Shown piece after piece: positions 53,309 to 62,707 of a stretch of DNA of 64,000 nucleotides (position 1 is the first letter of the stretch; each line of letters opens with the position of its first letter). Under the pieces are notes generated by a model that ran no database searches, was not told where the DNA came from, and was given only the letters and a program-made list of their open reading frames with translations. The stretch is taken from contig NZ_JAQIBD010000001.1 of NCBI RefSeq assembly GCF_030347965.1, positions 1 through 64,000 of the forward strand. The letters run 5' to 3'. The position numbers and the translations under genes are program-made. Origin of the DNA: Sulfurovum zhangzhouensis (GTDB lineage: Bacteria; Campylobacterota; Campylobacteria; Campylobacterales; Sulfurovaceae).

Positions 53309-54688
53309 ATGTTAAGAAAAGTTTTGAAAATAGGCTTGGGCCTATCTTTAGTTACCTCTACTCTACTCGCAGAGATAGAAAAGAAAGATCTTAAAATTGG
53401 ATTTATCGCATTAACTGACTGTGCACCGATCGTTATTGCAAAAGAAAAAGGATTTTTTAGCAAATATGGTTTGAATGTAGACGTAGAAAAAGAAGGTGGC
53501 GGCTGGCCTGGTATACAACAAAAAGTAATCAACGGTGAATATGATTTTTCTCATGCTCTTGCAGGCATGCCGATTGCAGCAACACTCGGAATCAATGGCA
53601 ATGCCCATCTACAGGCTGTACTATCATTGGACTATAATGGAAACGGTATTACATACGGGAACAAGATCATTAAAGAAATGAAAAAATACGGTATGGATGA
53701 CAAAAAACGTCCGCTTGGTTCAGAAGCACTTAAAATGTACATTGATGCGAAACATAAAGCTGAAGGAGACAAGTATCAGCCACTCAACTTCGGTATGGTA
53801 CACCCGGTATCTACACACAACTATGAGCTCAGATACTGGATGGCAACTTCCGGGATCAAACCGGATGAAGATACAACGATCAAACCTTTTCCGCCACCTA
53901 CTATGCCATCTAACCTTATTGCAGGAAATATCGAGGGATATTGCGTAGGTGAGCCATGGAATGAACGTATCGTCATGACTAATAAAGGTTCTACATTGGT
54001 TACAAACTATGATATCTGGAACAACAATCCTGAAAAAGTACTCCAAACACGTGCAGACTTTGTAGATAAATACCCGGAGACCACTAAAGCAGTTATAAAA
54101 GCGATTATAGAAGCACAGATGTGGCTGGATGCATCATGGGAAAACAGAAAAGAGGCAGCAAAGATTCTCAGCAAACCTAACTATGTGAAAGCACCGGTAA
54201 ATGTTCTTGAAAAATCGATGATCGGAACATTTCAGTATCTAAAAGGACAAGAGTCTGAGCCAAATCCTATGTTTAACGTTTTTGCCAACTACTATGCATC
54301 TTACCCATTTTACAGCCATGGTATGTGGTTTATCACACAAATGTATAGATGGGGACAAATTGATAAAGCAGTCAATATGAAGGAAGTGATCGAAAAGGTC
54401 TATAGACCTGACTTGTTCGCTGAGGCTGCAAAAGAGGTAGGCTATTCACTTCCACCGAGTCCATGGAAAATAGACGGTATTGATGAGTATAACAAATTCA
54501 TGGATGGTAAAGTTTATGATCCAAACAAGGCTATCGACTATATCTACAGTTTTGAAGTCACAAACCCTAAAGTAAGCAAAGAGGATCTTCTTAAAGAAAA
54601 CAACTGGACAGTTGAAACAAAACAACCGGAATATGTATGTCCATATGGACCTGCTGGATGTGCTGATCCAAAATTTGTCACAAAATAA
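53309..54688 (+). CDS. nrtA: Nitrate ABC transporter substrate-binding protein (NrtA/CmpA family)
   Basis: A 459-residue periplasmic binding protein with signal peptide (MLRKVLKIGLGLSLVTSTLLA). The NrtA-type nitrate pocket segments are GFIALTDCAPIVIAKEKGFF, AGMPIAATLGINGNAHLQAV and EGYCVGEPWNERIV. There is a C-terminal Cys pair (CPYGPAGC). It follows GGAGT. A 154-bp intergenic region with strong secondary structure separates it from nrtB. It captures nitrate or a related oxyanion such as nitrite for the permease. Confidence 0.9.
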   Translation: MLRKVLKIGLGLSLVTSTLLAEIEKKDLKIGFIALTDCAPIVIAKEKGFFSKYGLNVDVEKEGGGWPGIQQKVINGEYDFSHALAGMPIAATLGINGNAHLQAVLSLDYNGNGITYGNKIIKEMKKYGMDDKKRPLGSEALKMYIDAKHKAEGDKYQPLNFGMVHPVSTHNYELRYWMATSGIKPDEDTTIKPFPPPTMPSNLIAGNIEGYCVGEPWNERIVMTNKGSTLVTNYDIWNNNPEKVLQTRADFVDKYPETTKAVIKAIIEAQMWLDASWENRKEAAKILSKPNYVKAPVNVLEKSMIGTFQYLKGQESEPNPMFNVFANYYASYPFYSHGMWFITQMYRWGQIDKAVNMKEVIEKVYRPDLFAEAAKEVGYSLPPSPWKIDGIDEYNKFMDGKVYDPNKAIDYIYSFEVTNPKVSKEDLLKENNWTVETKQPEYVCPYGPAGCADPKFVTK

Positions 54689-54692
54689 TAAG

Positions 54693-54812
54693 AAATACAA
54701 AGCACTATGCTTTGTATTTATACGTGCCTGAAGGGAAGAATCTCCTATTTCCTCGATGAAGATCACATGTAACATTGACTCTTCAGGTACTTGTAAATAC
54801 AACATAGTGTTT
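54693..54812 (+). promoter_or_regulatory. Mutually exclusive hairpins between nrtA and nrtB
   Basis: A perfect 12-bp hairpin lies at 54693-54719 (AAATACAAAGCA, loop CTA, complement). A longer imperfect inverted repeat pairs 54700-54733 with 54781-54812 (GTGCCTGAAG-type with CTTCAGGTAC-type, then GTATTTA with TAAATAC). The two structures share the same left bases, so only one can form, as in an attenuator or mRNA-processing switch. Confidence 0.6.
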
Positions 54813-54842
54813 AGCAATAGTTAATTAATAAAAAGGAATAAA

Positions 54843-55658
54843 ATGAAAAATGAACTCGCAAAAAAGATCATACTGCCCTTCATCGTGTTTTTTGCGTTGA
54901 TAGCTGTGTGGTCATGGATCGCTACAATGGTTGAAGAGTTCCCTACTCCAAGTGATACCTATGTCGCTGCCTTTGGAGGAGTTACGGCAGACGGCAATGA
55001 GATGAAAGGAGTTCTTAATGACCCGTTTTATATAGAAAATGAAGATGATAAAGGGATTTTCTGGCAGATCATCGCATCACTTGAGAGAGTTTTTTCAGGA
55101 TTTGCTCTGGCTATTATCGTTGGTGTACCTCTTGGACTAATGATCGGTATGAGTAAAAGTGCACAGTACGCTTTTGATCCGTTTATACAGATCTTTAAAC
55201 CGGTTTCACCTCTTGCATGGTTGCCGTTGTTGCTATTTATCTTTCAGGATATCAATATGACGGCTATCTCTACTATATTCGTCACTTCCATCTGGCCGAT
55301 CATTATCAACACGGCACTTGGAGTACGTAATGTCAGCCCAGATTATATGAACGTTGCTAAAGTGTTACAGTTCACTCCTATGGAAAAGATCAGAAAGATC
55401 ATTCTACCTGTTGCTGTTCCGTTTATCTTTACCGGGATGAGACTCTCATTGGGGATTGCATGGCTAGTAATCGTTGCTGCAGAAATGCTTACAGGTGGTA
55501 TCGGTATAGGATTTTGGATCTGGGATGAGTATAACAACCTGAACTACTACAACATCATCATTGGTATTATCATCGTTGGTTTGGTTGGATTTTTACTCGA
55601 TCTTATCATGGGAAAAATAGCAGACTTTTTTGACTATAGAAAGAAAGGAAGAGCATAA
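54843..55658 (+). CDS. nrtB: Nitrate ABC transporter permease
   Basis: A 271-residue inner-membrane protein with six helices; the EAA-type loop is around YMNVAKVLQFTPMEKIRKII and GMRLSLGIAWLVIVAAEML. It resembles NrtB. Its stop overlaps the ATPase start by one base (TAATG), so the two are coupled. Together with nrtA and nrtC it forms an ABC importer for nitrate across the inner membrane. Confidence 0.92.
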   Translation: MKNELAKKIILPFIVFFALIAVWSWIATMVEEFPTPSDTYVAAFGGVTADGNEMKGVLNDPFYIENEDDKGIFWQIIASLERVFSGFALAIIVGVPLGLMIGMSKSAQYAFDPFIQIFKPVSPLAWLPLLLFIFQDINMTAISTIFVTSIWPIIINTALGVRNVSPDYMNVAKVLQFTPMEKIRKIILPVAVPFIFTGMRLSLGIAWLVIVAAEMLTGGIGIGFWIWDEYNNLNYYNIIIGIIIVGLVGFLLDLIMGKIADFFDYRKKGRA

Positions 55659-56455
55659 TGGGTGCACAAAAGTTTTTACATTTAGAAAATATTGAGAAAA
55701 GGTTTCCTATTCCAGGGAAAAAGGATTATATCGCTGTTACAGATGTAAATCTTGAGATCAAACAAAATGAGATTATCTCGATCATTGGCCATAGTGGCTG
55801 CGGTAAGTCCACTCTGCTTAACATGATCTCAGGACTTGATGCTCAGACAGACGGATATATCTATCTTCTTGGTAAAGAGGTCAAAGGACCAGGACCTGAT
55901 CGTGCAGTAGTGTTCCAAAATCACTCATTACTCCCTTGGCTGACAGTGTATCAAAACATCGAAATGGCAGTTAAAAAAGTCATGCCAGAGTTGAACAAGC
56001 AAGAACTCAAAGAGAGAGTGGAGAAGTTTGTAACGATGGTAAACCTGGATCATGCCAAAGACAAATTGCCAGACGAGATCAGTGGTGGTATGAAACAACG
56101 TGTAGGTATCGCAAGGGCATTAGCCATCAAACCTAAAGTACTATTGATGGATGAACCTTTCGGTGCATTGGATTCACTCACTCGTGCCAATCTGCAGGAA
56201 CACTTGATGCGTATACAGCAAAATGTACAAAACACGGTCATTATCATCACGCATGACGTAGATGAAGCAGTACTGCTCAGTGACAGAGTCATCATGATGA
56301 CCAATGGCCCTGAAGCGACAATCGGTGAGATACTGGAAGTGAATTTACCACGTCCAAGAAATCGTGTCGAGCTTCAAACAGACCCGGAATATACCAGATG
56401 CCGTGAAGCGATCCTCAGCTTCCTATATGAAAAATTTGCGAAGGAGGATGAGTAA
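55658..56455 (+). CDS. nrtC: Nitrate ABC transporter ATPase
   Basis: A 265-residue ABC ATPase: Walker A GHSGCGKST, Q-loop VFQNHSLLPWLTV, signature ISGGMKQRVGIARA, Walker B VLLMDEPFGALD and switch ITHDVDEAV. It corresponds to NrtD, or to the ATPase half of NrtC without the extra binding domain. Coupled to nrtB; followed 73 bp later by the porin gene. Confidence 0.92.
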   Translation: MGAQKFLHLENIEKRFPIPGKKDYIAVTDVNLEIKQNEIISIIGHSGCGKSTLLNMISGLDAQTDGYIYLLGKEVKGPGPDRAVVFQNHSLLPWLTVYQNIEMAVKKVMPELNKQELKERVEKFVTMVNLDHAKDKLPDEISGGMKQRVGIARALAIKPKVLLMDEPFGALDSLTRANLQEHLMRIQQNVQNTVIIITHDVDEAVLLSDRVIMMTNGPEATIGEILEVNLPRPRNRVELQTDPEYTRCREAILSFLYEKFAKEDE

Positions 56456-56528
56456 GATAATACAAAAGCATTCTATAACCAATAAACAAAGAGATTTCAT
56501 TGAACAAAATAATAAAAGGAGTAAATAA

Positions 56529-57770
56529 ATGAAAAATAAAATTTTGCTGTCTATAGCCGCATCTGTTATGGTAATGGCTGGAGGAGATATCACACCACAG
56601 GAATCTGTAAAGGTTGAACAAGAGAAGGGAACTGATATAGGGATCTTTACAGACGTAAAATACAGTGGTGAACTTCGTACACGTTATGAATATGCAGATG
56701 ATAGTATAAATGATGAAGCCAATGCGATCACTACACGTTTTGCACTCTCAGTAGGTGCAGATATTGGTGCTATTGAGGGTCTTAGTGCATTTGGTCAGAT
56801 CATGGCTGTAACAAACTTCGGATATGATGAGTATGCACCGGAAAAGTCAGGATATGCAGTGATCGCAGATCCACAAAATGAACGCGTCACACAGGCTTAC
56901 CTGGATTATAAAACGGGGGGAACACTTATTCGTGTGGGTCGTCAGATGGTTAACCTTGATGACCAGAGATTTGTAGGTGCCGTAGGCTGGAGACAAATGC
57001 CTCAAACATTTATGGGCTATACCGTAACAAATAATTCTATAGAAAACCTCAATCTAATGGCATCCTATGTAACAGATCGTTATGGTGTTACAGATGCATT
57101 ATCTAGTGGAACTGAAACCGTGCTTCTTCATGCAGATTTTAAGGCAATGCCTGAAATGAAACTCTCTGCATATGGATATCTGATAGGTTCAAGCAGTAAC
57201 ACCTACGGCCTGATGGCATCGGGAAAAGTCGGTATGTTTAATTATATTGCAGAAGTAGCTACACAACAAGATGCAAGCCTTGAGTACAAAAATGCAGGAG
57301 AACCTGCAGTGGATGCAATGTATTTTAGAGGGGATATCAGTACGAATTACAATGGATTTATCCTAGGTGCTGCCTATGAGTCGATAGGAGATGCGGACGG
57401 ACATGACCACGGTTTTACGACCCCGCTTGCTACACTGCATAAATGGCAAGGATTTGCTGATGTATTCTTAGGATATACGGCAGGAAGCAACACCTATGGT
57501 TTGAATGATTTCTATGCAAAAATAGGTTATGCCGATCCTCAATACGGAACGATCCTGGCATTCTATCATAACTTCACTGCGCAGGAGACAGATGGTATGC
57601 TTAGTGACGATGCAGGTAGCGAGATAGATATAGCATATAGCTATAAAATCTCCAATGATCTAGATTTCTTGGCTAAAGCAGCTTTCTTCTCGGGCGAATC
57701 TAACTCTGTGATCAGTGCTGCACTAAATGATGTAACTAAGTACTGGGTACAGCTTGATTATAGATTCTAG
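56529..57770 (+). CDS. Outer-membrane porin in the nitrate operon
   Basis: A 413-residue beta-barrel precursor: signal peptide MKNKILLSIAASVMVMAGG, strands such as KYSGELRTRYEYADDS and TRFALSVGADIG, a segment TLIRVGRQMVNLDDQRFVGAV shared with Campylobacterota alginate/Opr-type porins, and a terminal aromatic (QLDYRF). It lies just behind nrtABC, so it may supply nitrate passage through the outer membrane. It is unrelated in detail to the porin at 26491. Confidence 0.85.
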   Translation: MKNKILLSIAASVMVMAGGDITPQESVKVEQEKGTDIGIFTDVKYSGELRTRYEYADDSINDEANAITTRFALSVGADIGAIEGLSAFGQIMAVTNFGYDEYAPEKSGYAVIADPQNERVTQAYLDYKTGGTLIRVGRQMVNLDDQRFVGAVGWRQMPQTFMGYTVTNNSIENLNLMASYVTDRYGVTDALSSGTETVLLHADFKAMPEMKLSAYGYLIGSSSNTYGLMASGKVGMFNYIAEVATQQDASLEYKNAGEPAVDAMYFRGDISTNYNGFILGAAYESIGDADGHDHGFTTPLATLHKWQGFADVFLGYTAGSNTYGLNDFYAKIGYADPQYGTILAFYHNFTAQETDGMLSDDAGSEIDIAYSYKISNDLDFLAKAAFFSGESNSVISAALNDVTKYWVQLDYRF

Positions 57771-57784
57771 GCCATAACAAGCAT

Positions 57785-57812
57785 GACCATTCTTTCTATG
57801 AAAAGAATGGTC
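57785..57812. terminator. Bidirectional terminator between porin and mrdA
   Basis: GACCATTCTTT and its perfect complement, with a 6-base loop, lie between convergent genes. The A/T runs inside the arm ends give weak U-runs both ways. Confidence 0.65.
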
Positions 57813-57835
57813 TATCAATTATCTACTTCCAATAC

Positions 57836-59638
57836 TTAGAACTCATCCATCATGGATTTATTAAAATAACCCTTATTATAAAGCCATTTATAGATATCTG
57901 CTGCAATCGGCCCAGCACTACTTCCCCCATGTCCACCATGCTCAACTAGTACAATGACTACATATTGAGGATCTTTATACGGTGCATAGGTGGTAATCCA
58001 AGCATGTGACCTATGGTAATACTCCAATTCCTCTTCTTTCAGACGTTTTACCGTGGATTGCGGAATAGAAGTAACTTGCGATGTACCTGTTTTCCCGGCC
58101 ACTACGATAGGAAGATTACTGAGCGTACTGTATGCTGTACCTTTCCGAGTGTTACACACTTCATACATTCCCTCTCTGATAGTCTGCAGATAACGATTTT
58201 GCACGGTGATAGGCTTACTCTCTTTTTCTACGGCATTGCCGTCAATGACTTGTGCAAGTTTAGGTGTTACAAGATTTCCTGTAGCAAGTAAAGCTGTATA
58301 ACGTGCAACTTGTAAAGGCGTTACAAGATCATACCCCTGGCCTATCGATGCAATGACAGTTTCACCCATATACCACGGTTGTTTATAACGTTTTTGCTTC
58401 CAATCTTTATCCGGAATCACACCAGCATACTCTTGAGGCAAATCAATACCTGTTTTTACTCCCAATCCGAACTCCCTGAGGTTATTTGCAATAGCATTGA
58501 TCCCTACTTTGAGACTTTTGTTATAAAAATAAACGTCACAGCTCTCTCTAATCGCTTTTTTGAGATCTACTTTTCCATGCCCCCAGTGTGACCAGCATCT
58601 GAACTTGTGATTACTCTTACCTAAAGTGATATATCCTGAACAGTACTCATCACTTTCCAATATGCCTTCTTTGGATTGTCCAAATGCAAGTGCCATTCCC
58701 ATTTTGATCGTGGATCCCGGAGGATAAGCACCGTGTATGATCTTATTGGTAAATGGTTTGTCCACATTTTCCTGTAATGCCTGCCAGTCTTTATGGCTGA
58801 TCCCTCCAACAAAAAGGTTTGGATCGTAAGAAGGATAACTTACAGCAGCAAGGATATCTCCGTTTGTCCTCATAACAATTGCCACACCGGCATCATCTCC
58901 GAAACGGTCATGTATCATCTTTTGGAGGTTGATATCGATGTTAAGTTTAATGTTTTTATTATCCTTAGGCGGTACTTTCTCAAGTTCTTCAATCGCTTTG
59001 TTGGTTGCTGTTACTTTGCTGACCAGATATCCCAACTCACCTTGCAATACACTGTTGTATTGACTTTCCAGACCACTTTTCCCGATCTTTCCTATCTCTT
59101 TTACAACAGCATCCCTGTCATTCTCTTTTTTATTTGATTTCCCTGTATAACCGACGATGTGTGCAGAATACTGTCCATAAGGGTAATAGCGTTTTGTTTC
59201 TGCTTCAATTTTGATCTCAGGGTGTAGGCTCAACGATGGATATGCTCCCATCATATCGGCATAATGGATAAAGTCTACCACCTTGATGTATTCATGGTTG
59301 TAAGGAGAGTCATACTTGTTGTAGACTTTCATCATCACTGTTTTATTGAGGTCAGGAAAAGTATCTACAATCTTATCAACAATATTCTCCAGCTTTTCGG
59401 GTTTTCTTTTCAAGTGAGGAAGGATGGAGACTGAAAACCCCATTTGATTCATCGCTAACAAATTTCCGTGTCGATCAGTGATCTCCCCTCTTACCGGTTT
59501 GATAAACTGTTTACGTTCGATATTTTCTTGAGCCAGCTCTTCATAGTAGTAGTTTGACTTGATACTGAGATGATAGAGTCTAGCTATCATGATCCCCCAT
59601 ATCGTCATGAAAATCAATAAGACAAACTTGTATTTCAC
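57836..59638 (-). CDS. mrdA: Penicillin-binding protein 2 (elongasome transpeptidase)
   Basis: A 600-residue class B PBP: one N-terminal membrane segment, the N-terminal PBP dimer region (IKPVRGEITDRHGNLLAMNQ), then the transpeptidase domain with SxxK in PPGSTIKMG, SxN as SCD in IRESCDVYFYNKSL, and KTG in VVAGKTGTSQV. It crosslinks peptidoglycan during elongation with RodA and MreBCD. It overlaps the upstream membrane-protein gene by 4 bp. Confidence 0.92.
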   Translation of the reverse strand: MKYKFVLLIFMTIWGIMIARLYHLSIKSNYYYEELAQENIERKQFIKPVRGEITDRHGNLLAMNQMGFSVSILPHLKRKPEKLENIVDKIVDTFPDLNKTVMMKVYNKYDSPYNHEYIKVVDFIHYADMMGAYPSLSLHPEIKIEAETKRYYPYGQYSAHIVGYTGKSNKKENDRDAVVKEIGKIGKSGLESQYNSVLQGELGYLVSKVTATNKAIEELEKVPPKDNKNIKLNIDINLQKMIHDRFGDDAGVAIVMRTNGDILAAVSYPSYDPNLFVGGISHKDWQALQENVDKPFTNKIIHGAYPPGSTIKMGMALAFGQSKEGILESDEYCSGYITLGKSNHKFRCWSHWGHGKVDLKKAIRESCDVYFYNKSLKVGINAIANNLREFGLGVKTGIDLPQEYAGVIPDKDWKQKRYKQPWYMGETVIASIGQGYDLVTPLQVARYTALLATGNLVTPKLAQVIDGNAVEKESKPITVQNRYLQTIREGMYEVCNTRKGTAYSTLSNLPIVVAGKTGTSQVTSIPQSTVKRLKEEELEYYHRSHAWITTYAPYKDPQYVVIVLVEHGGHGGSSAGPIAADIYKWLYNKGYFNKSMMDEF

Positions 59639-60093
59639 AGTATCACCACCACAAGCAGATCTATCACTAAAGAATAAAGAAGTATATTATCCAACATAAT
59701 CGTAGTCTCTTGAAAGATGAAATCATAGGTTAAAAGAGAACCAAGATAGAAAAAATCTAAAAGTATCACAGTGATGATCGGCGTACACAATTTACATTTT
59801 CTAAGGTGCAGTAAAGAATGAAAAAAGAGTACATACACAACCAATGAGGTAATGATCGTCAAGAAATACGGTAGAGAAAGGTTTATCTCTAGATTTATAA
59901 AGTAGACCAGTGATGCGAAAATATACGATTTTTTCTCATTTTCTATACCAAGCATCAAAAGGTACCCCATTACACCGATTAAGAGAGGCAAAAAAACATA
60001 AATAGAGATGAGCATTGGGTAGAAAACAATAAATATGACCGTAAGGGTCCATAGTAGAAATGGGAGTTTGATTGACGGTTTATGCTTACGCAT
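59635..60093 (-). CDS. MreD-like membrane protein
   Basis: About 152 residues from the ATG at 60093 or 60096 (GGGAGA just upstream). Five hydrophobic segments, for instance LPFLLWTLTVIFIVFYPMLI and IITSLVVYVLFFHSLLHL. The location just before mrdA, where MreD sits in other genomes, and the size suggest an MreD-like role in rod shape, but the sequence is too divergent to be sure. Confidence 0.6.
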   Translation of the reverse strand: MRKHKPSIKLPFLLWTLTVIFIVFYPMLISIYVFLPLLIGVMGYLLMLGIENEKKSYIFASLVYFINLEINLSLPYFLTIITSLVVYVLFFHSLLHLRKCKLCTPIITVILLDFFYLGSLLTYDFIFQETTIMLDNILLYSLVIDLLVVVIL

Positions 60094-60568
60094 CATTCTC
60101 CCATTTTGAGAGTTTATATACCAAAGCAACCTCATTACATACCGGGAAGTGGATACACTTGATACAGTCAGCCCATATTTTATGTTCCGGGATCACCTCT
60201 TTGTTGATCTCTTTGAAGCCAAGTTTTTCAAAGAAGACCGGTTTATAGGTTAATACCAGTACATCTTCCTGTACTTCAAGCATTTTTGCTTCATCGAGTG
60301 TATACTCAACCATTTTCTTCCCGATATGCTGACCTCTATAGGCTTCATCAACGATAAGGCTTCTTATCTCTGCAAGTCTTCTGGAGTGAATATGCAGAGC
60401 AGTATACCCTACCACTTTCTCTCCATCTTTTGCCAGCACATAAGATCGGATATTTGTTGCTACTTCATCTTCGGTTCTATTTAGGATAGTCCCTTCTTTA
60501 ACCTCTTTTGCAACAAGTGACTGCATTTGAGGTATATCACTAAGCTTGGCTTTGACAAGTTCTATCAC
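60086..60568 (-). CDS. GNAT N-acetyltransferase (short ArgA / N-acetylglutamate synthase-like)
   Basis: A 160-residue acetyltransferase with the acetyl-CoA loop IRSLIVDEAYRGQHIGKKMV and the family-typical C-terminal VFFEKLGFKEINKEVIPEHK. The Cys-containing CIKCIHFPVCNE segment is seen in short N-acetylglutamate synthases, which begin arginine synthesis in organisms lacking the long ArgA. Start overlaps engB by 4 bp and its end overlaps the next gene. Confidence 0.82.
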   Translation of the reverse strand: MIELVKAKLSDIPQMQSLVAKEVKEGTILNRTEDEVATNIRSYVLAKDGEKVVGYTALHIHSRRLAEIRSLIVDEAYRGQHIGKKMVEYTLDEAKMLEVQEDVLVLTYKPVFFEKLGFKEINKEVIPEHKIWADCIKCIHFPVCNEVALVYKLSKWENDA

Positions 60569-61188
60569 GACTCATCTCCTGGCTCTTTGATATCAAAGAT
60601 TGTAGTTAATATCTCTTTATGCACTCTATCCTGCCCGCTTTTTTTGAGATTAGAGATAGTAATCGCTCCAGGAAAATCCTTTTTGAGCTTGCTTTTCTCT
60701 TTTTGGTTGAGTTTATCTATCTTTGTAAATACCGTAAGATATCGCTGATCAGGACGTATAAACTCAGTGATATATGCTTCTACGTCATCATCAATCTTTG
60801 CATGTGGATGTCTTGCATCCCTTAGATGTATAAAGAGACGTATCGATACCCTCTCCTTAATAAACTCTACAAGGTTTTTCTGCCAAACCTGTTTGAGCGA
60901 TTTTGAGACTTTGGCGTATCCAAATCCAGGAAGGTCTACAAATCGTACAGGATAGCGTTCTTCCCCATATTTGTAGGTTGTCTCAAAGAAATTGATCAAC
61001 TGTGTTTTTCCCGGTGTAGCAGAACTTTTTGCAAGGTTTTTACGATTGGTCAGCAAGTTCAATGTAGAACTTTTACCTACATTCGAACGTCCAAGGAAAA
61101 CCACTTCACTCATGTCCTCAGGAAGAGAATCCTGTATGCTTTGTGCTGATTTTATAAATTCTGCTTCAATAATTCTAGGTGATTCCAC
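60565..61188 (-). CDS. engB: Ribosome biogenesis GTPase EngB (YihA/YsxC)
   Basis: A 207-residue GTPase: G1 GRSNVGKSS, G3 VDLPGFG, G4 TKID, with an N-terminal FIKSAQSIQDSLPEDMSEVV typical of the family. It is required for large-subunit ribosome assembly in other bacteria. It follows lptA by 22 bp. Confidence 0.94.
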   Translation of the reverse strand: MESPRIIEAEFIKSAQSIQDSLPEDMSEVVFLGRSNVGKSSTLNLLTNRKNLAKSSATPGKTQLINFFETTYKYGEERYPVRFVDLPGFGYAKVSKSLKQVWQKNLVEFIKERVSIRLFIHLRDARHPHAKIDDDVEAYITEFIRPDQRYLTVFTKIDKLNQKEKSKLKKDFPGAITISNLKKSGQDRVHKEILTTIFDIKEPGDES

Positions 61189-61210
61189 AGGCTCTCTATC
61201 CTTTTATTTA

Positions 61211-61675
61211 CTATTTTGTATCTTCTGTTTCAAAAATGAACTTCACGGGATCTTGTTTATTCCCTATTACACTCGCCAAACCTGAAGTAAGATCGAGTTT
61301 TATATGCTCCCCGTTGATATGACGTTTATTGATCATATCTTCTATCTTGGCATTTCCTCTGAGGATATATTGGGAATCCAAGGGTGCATAGATCACTCTA
61401 TTCGCACTGCCTTTATAGAAATGGTTGTCTTTTTTGAACTCAAAAGTTACTCTGCCGATAGCTTCATATCTTTTAGTCTGGTTATTATCATCAAAATACA
61501 CGATCATCCGATCTCCGTGTATCCAGCTTTTAAGCTGGGTTATCTTGACATTGCCGATAAAATGTACTTCTTTTTTCATCTCTTCAGCCTGCATTGCATC
61601 GGAAGTGATCTCAACTTTGTCAGCGAAAAGAGCTACAGAGAAAATAAAAAAAAGAATGAATTTTATCTTTACCAT
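61211..61675 (-). CDS. lptA: LPS transport periplasmic protein LptA
   Basis: A 154-residue exported protein: signal peptide MVKIKFILFFIFSVALFADK then the OstA-like beta-jellyroll (KVEITSDAMQAEEMKKEVHF, GDRMIVYFDD). It bridges LptC and LptDE in lipopolysaccharide export. It is 31 bp downstream of lptC. Confidence 0.88.
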   Translation of the reverse strand: MVKIKFILFFIFSVALFADKVEITSDAMQAEEMKKEVHFIGNVKITQLKSWIHGDRMIVYFDDNNQTKRYEAIGRVTFEFKKDNHFYKGSANRVIYAPLDSQYILRGNAKIEDMINKRHINGEHIKLDLTSGLASVIGNKQDPVKFIFETEDTK

Positions 61676-61706
61676 GAGACCGCCTTTAAAGTTTTGTTAT
61701 TATACA

Positions 61707-62219
61707 TTATTTTTCCAACGTGAAGACTACCGCTTTGATCTTTTGAGCTGTGATCTTCTTTTCTTTCATATTGTAGACCAGGTTAATTCCCGAAATTATA
61801 TTCTTATTCATATGTGCTTCAAAAGGAGATTCTATCGAGAGTACTTCGCTCTTTTGATTATAAGCAGCCTTTTGTGCCGTATAGTCAAATCCGTTTTTTT
61901 GATTTAACGTTACATTGCCTTCCAAAAAAAGGTAGTCACCTTTATAGATACCTTTTTGTGCTTGCAAAAGATTAACCGTATCAGTATGATAGATAATATC
62001 ACTCAAAATTAAAGTTTTATTTTCATATACACCATAACGGCTATGTGCCAAACCCAAAATTTTTTGAGTATCAACTTCGATCAATCTTGTATCTGAAAAT
62101 GCCAACTGTTTGGTACTTTCATTTTTTTGCCGAGATTTTTGTTCTATATTGATAAGAAAAAAACTTACAAATATCAATGCAACGATAATAGAAATGATAT
62201 ATTCTAATCTTAAACCCAT
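61707..62219 (-). CDS. lptC: LPS export protein LptC
   Basis: A 170-residue protein with one N-terminal membrane segment (YIISIIVALIFVSFFLI) and a periplasmic jellyroll (VTLNQKNGFDYTAQKAAYNQ is a strand pair). Position between kdsC and lptA and the size fit LptC, which anchors LptA to the inner-membrane LptBFG complex. It overlaps the kdsC stop by 10 bp. Confidence 0.82.
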   Translation of the reverse strand: MGLRLEYIISIIVALIFVSFFLINIEQKSRQKNESTKQLAFSDTRLIEVDTQKILGLAHSRYGVYENKTLILSDIIYHTDTVNLLQAQKGIYKGDYLFLEGNVTLNQKNGFDYTAQKAAYNQKSEVLSIESPFEAHMNKNIISGINLVYNMKEKKITAQKIKAVVFTLEK

Positions 62220-62707
62220 AGCTGCAGATACTTCTCTTCAAGCCCTTCTTGTATGATCAGGCGCTCTATCATTTCACGTACAGCACCGTCTCCGCCTTTT
62301 TTACTTAGTACTACATCGGCCTCTTTATCTACATATCTTGATGCATCGCTAGGTACAAATGAAAGCTGAACCGCTTTTAACATTCTGAGGTCATTGAGAT
62401 CATCACCGATTGCCGCAACGTTTTCCATCTTCAGATCCAGTTTCTCTAACAATGACTCTAACACTACTCTTTTGTCTTTTACCCCTTGATAAAAGTGTTC
62501 TATGTGGAGCTCTTTAGCACGTCTTTCAACGATTTTGGAACTTCTTCCTGTAATGATCGCTACTTGTTTACCCAACTTACGCCATGAAGCGATAGCAAGT
62601 CCATCCTTTACATTGAAAGACTTGATCTCATCACCTGCTTCACTGTATGTGATACGGCTGTCGGTCATAGTACCGTCAACATCCAACACGATCAGTTCAA
62701 TACTCAT
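62210..62707 (-). CDS. kdsC: 3-deoxy-D-manno-octulosonate 8-phosphate phosphatase (KdsC)
   Basis: A 165-residue capless HAD phosphatase: motif I VLDVDGTMTDS, the KdsC-typical FNVKDGLAI and ITGRSS, motif III region with Lys in GVKDKRVVLE, and motif IV GDDLNDL. It produces Kdo for lipopolysaccharide core synthesis, linked to lptC-lptA. Start overlaps hisB by 4 bp (ATGA). Confidence 0.93.
   Translation of the reverse strand: MSIELIVLDVDGTMTDSRITYSEAGDEIKSFNVKDGLAIASWRKLGKQVAIITGRSSKIVERRAKELHIEHFYQGVKDKRVVLESLLEKLDLKMENVAAIGDDLNDLRMLKAVQLSFVPSDASRYVDKEADVVLSKKGGDGAVREMIERLIIQEGLEEKYLQLWV

Noticed and set aside
54446-54817. Minus-strand frame across the nrtA end and the intergenic hairpins
   Set aside because: It is the antisense of nrtA and the inverted repeat, has no ribosome binding site and no recognisable domain.
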